Assembly (NCBI GenBank): GCA_015655585.1
Contig: JAATEV010000039.1
Coordinates: 1-64,000, forward strand
Source of the DNA: Terriglobales bacterium
GTDB lineage: Bacteria; Acidobacteriota; Terriglobia; Terriglobales; Acidobacteriaceae
Reading direction: 5' to 3'
Length of the DNA: 64,000 nucleotides
The position numbers and the translations under genes are program-made. The first letter of the stretch is position 1. Each line of letters opens with the position of its first letter. Positions 62,977 through 64,000 of this stretch are shown here, one piece after another. The notes under the pieces are model-generated. The model was not told where the DNA came from. It made no database searches and worked only from the letters and a program-made list of their open reading frames with translations.

Positions 62977-63786
62977 CTACTTCTTGCTGAAGCTGTACTC
63001 CGCCTTTGCTGTCTGATGCGGTTTCACCGTCACGTGGATCTCCTGCTCCCCCATCTTTTCGTGAACGGCGGCCAGCACATAGTCTCCCTCTGGAAGCCCC
63101 GCAATCGTGAAGTGTCCCTCCGCATCGCTCACCGCAAAGAACGGCGTAGGCGAAACATTGATAAACGCATTCATCCACGGATGGTTATTGCACCGCACCG
63201 GCATCATCACCTCCGGCTTCTTGAACACCCGCGTCTGCGTCGAGCCCTTCATCGGCTCCGTCACATCCACCGCAGGGTTGCCCGAATCATCCGGCATCGT
63301 ATGGACGTTATGCATCGTCCCGTCCGAGTTCCGAAACTCCACCGGCAAACCCACCTGCACCGCCACCACATGCGGAACATACTTGCATCCCACCTGGTCC
63401 AGCACCACCGGAGTCCGCGTCATCAAACCCACGGCCATAGCCGCCGCCGGACCGCTCTTCACATACACATACACATTCGCCAGCCCGCCGTTCTTCACCA
63501 CATACTGCTCGGCGTAGTTCTCCCCGCCGGTCATCGAACACACCGGGTCCTGGCTCATGTCAATCTTGATTCGCTCCGGAGCCGCCCCCACAAAGTGGAC
63601 CGTCCCGCTAACCGTCCCCAGATGCGCCGCATCCAGCGGCACCGTGGGAGCAGGCGCAGCGGGCTTCGAAGGAGTCACCTCCCCCGAAGCCGCAATCTGT
63701 TTGCCCGCATCCCCGGACTTGCACCCCGCCAAACCAGCCAGAGCCAGTCCCAGCACCGCCGCCGCACCCCACCCGCTTCGCCGCAT
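62977..63786 (-). CDS. Lipoprotein with cupredoxin-like and CarboxypepD_reg-like regions
   Basis: Lipobox LAGC; DGTMHNVHTM...PVRCNNHPWMNAF; GHFTIAGLPEGDYVLAAVHEKMG. Confidence 0.75.
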   Translation of the reverse strand: MRRSGWGAAAVLGLALAGLAGCKSGDAGKQIAASGEVTPSKPAAPAPTVPLDAAHLGTVSGTVHFVGAAPERIKIDMSQDPVCSMTGGENYAEQYVVKNGGLANVYVYVKSGPAAAMAVGLMTRTPVVLDQVGCKYVPHVVAVQVGLPVEFRNSDGTMHNVHTMPDDSGNPAVDVTEPMKGSTQTRVFKKPEVMMPVRCNNHPWMNAFINVSPTPFFAVSDAEGHFTIAGLPEGDYVLAAVHEKMGEQEIHVTVKPHQTAKAEYSFSKK

Positions 63787-63818
63787 AGCAACCTCGTCCT
63801 TCTAAAACGAAAAGAAAA

Positions 63819-64000
63819 TTAAGCCTTGGCCGGAGACTCAACCGCCGCAATCACCGCCTCGGCAAACGCCTGCGTTCCGCTCGTGCCGCCAACATCCTTC
63901 GTCAGCACCTTGCCCTCGCGATACACCTGCTCCAACGCGCCCTGCACCCGCTCCGCCGTCTCCGGCTCGTCGATATGGTGCAGCATCAGCACCGCCGATT
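63819..64000 (-). CDS. Isocitrate/isopropylmalate dehydrogenase family, C-terminus (truncated by window edge)
   Basis: Manual translation SAVLMLHHIDEPETAERVQGALEQVYREGKVLTKDVGGTSGTQAFAEAVIAAVESPAKA*. Confidence 0.75.
   Translation of the reverse strand, partial: SAVLMLHHIDEPETAERVQGALEQVYREGKVLTKDVGGTSGTQAFAEAVIAAVESPAKA

Overview
This window is a GC-rich, gene-dense bacterial chromosomal segment. TIGR03435, DUF2339/DUF3999 and PEP-CTERM-type genes suggest an Acidobacteriota/Terriglobia-like lineage, which is inference only. It is mostly housekeeping: queA, polA, xseA, glmM, apt, acyP, efp, trpG, trpE, pgsA, class I fumarase, ftsK, uppP, threonine dehydratase, RNase J, dapD, dapA, dapB, lysC, asd and a truncated isocitrate/isopropylmalate dehydrogenase. 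There are also envelope or secreted proteins: OmpA, DUF481, beta-barrel, a patatin with POTRA and barrel, BNR propeller, PEP-CTERM, cytochrome c, and a cupredoxin-like lipoprotein. I see no CRISPR array, transposase, prophage, tRNA or rRNA. The least explained signal is intergenic: (1) a ~120-nt two-copy repeat whose long hairpin is kept by G-U and compensatory changes; (2) a modular palindromic repeat family (TTTGAAAGGGCGGGGCTTCAGCCCCGCC plus very long perfect hairpins) concentrated in convergent gene gaps; (3) a ~1 kb island of TTGNNG hexamer arrays joined to hairpin modules, also present at the window start; (4) a ~160-nt rod-like structured element upstream of a DUF2383-type gene, either a cis-regulator or a 6S-like RNA. 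Protein-level curiosities are an orphan GvpL/F gene, a Tat-signal aminotransferase among lysine/DAP genes, a PEP-CTERM gene splitting trpE from trpG, a TLGLGD-filter ion channel and a probable type Vd patatin autotransporter. All calls come from reading the sequence and supplied translations; no searches or folding programs were run.
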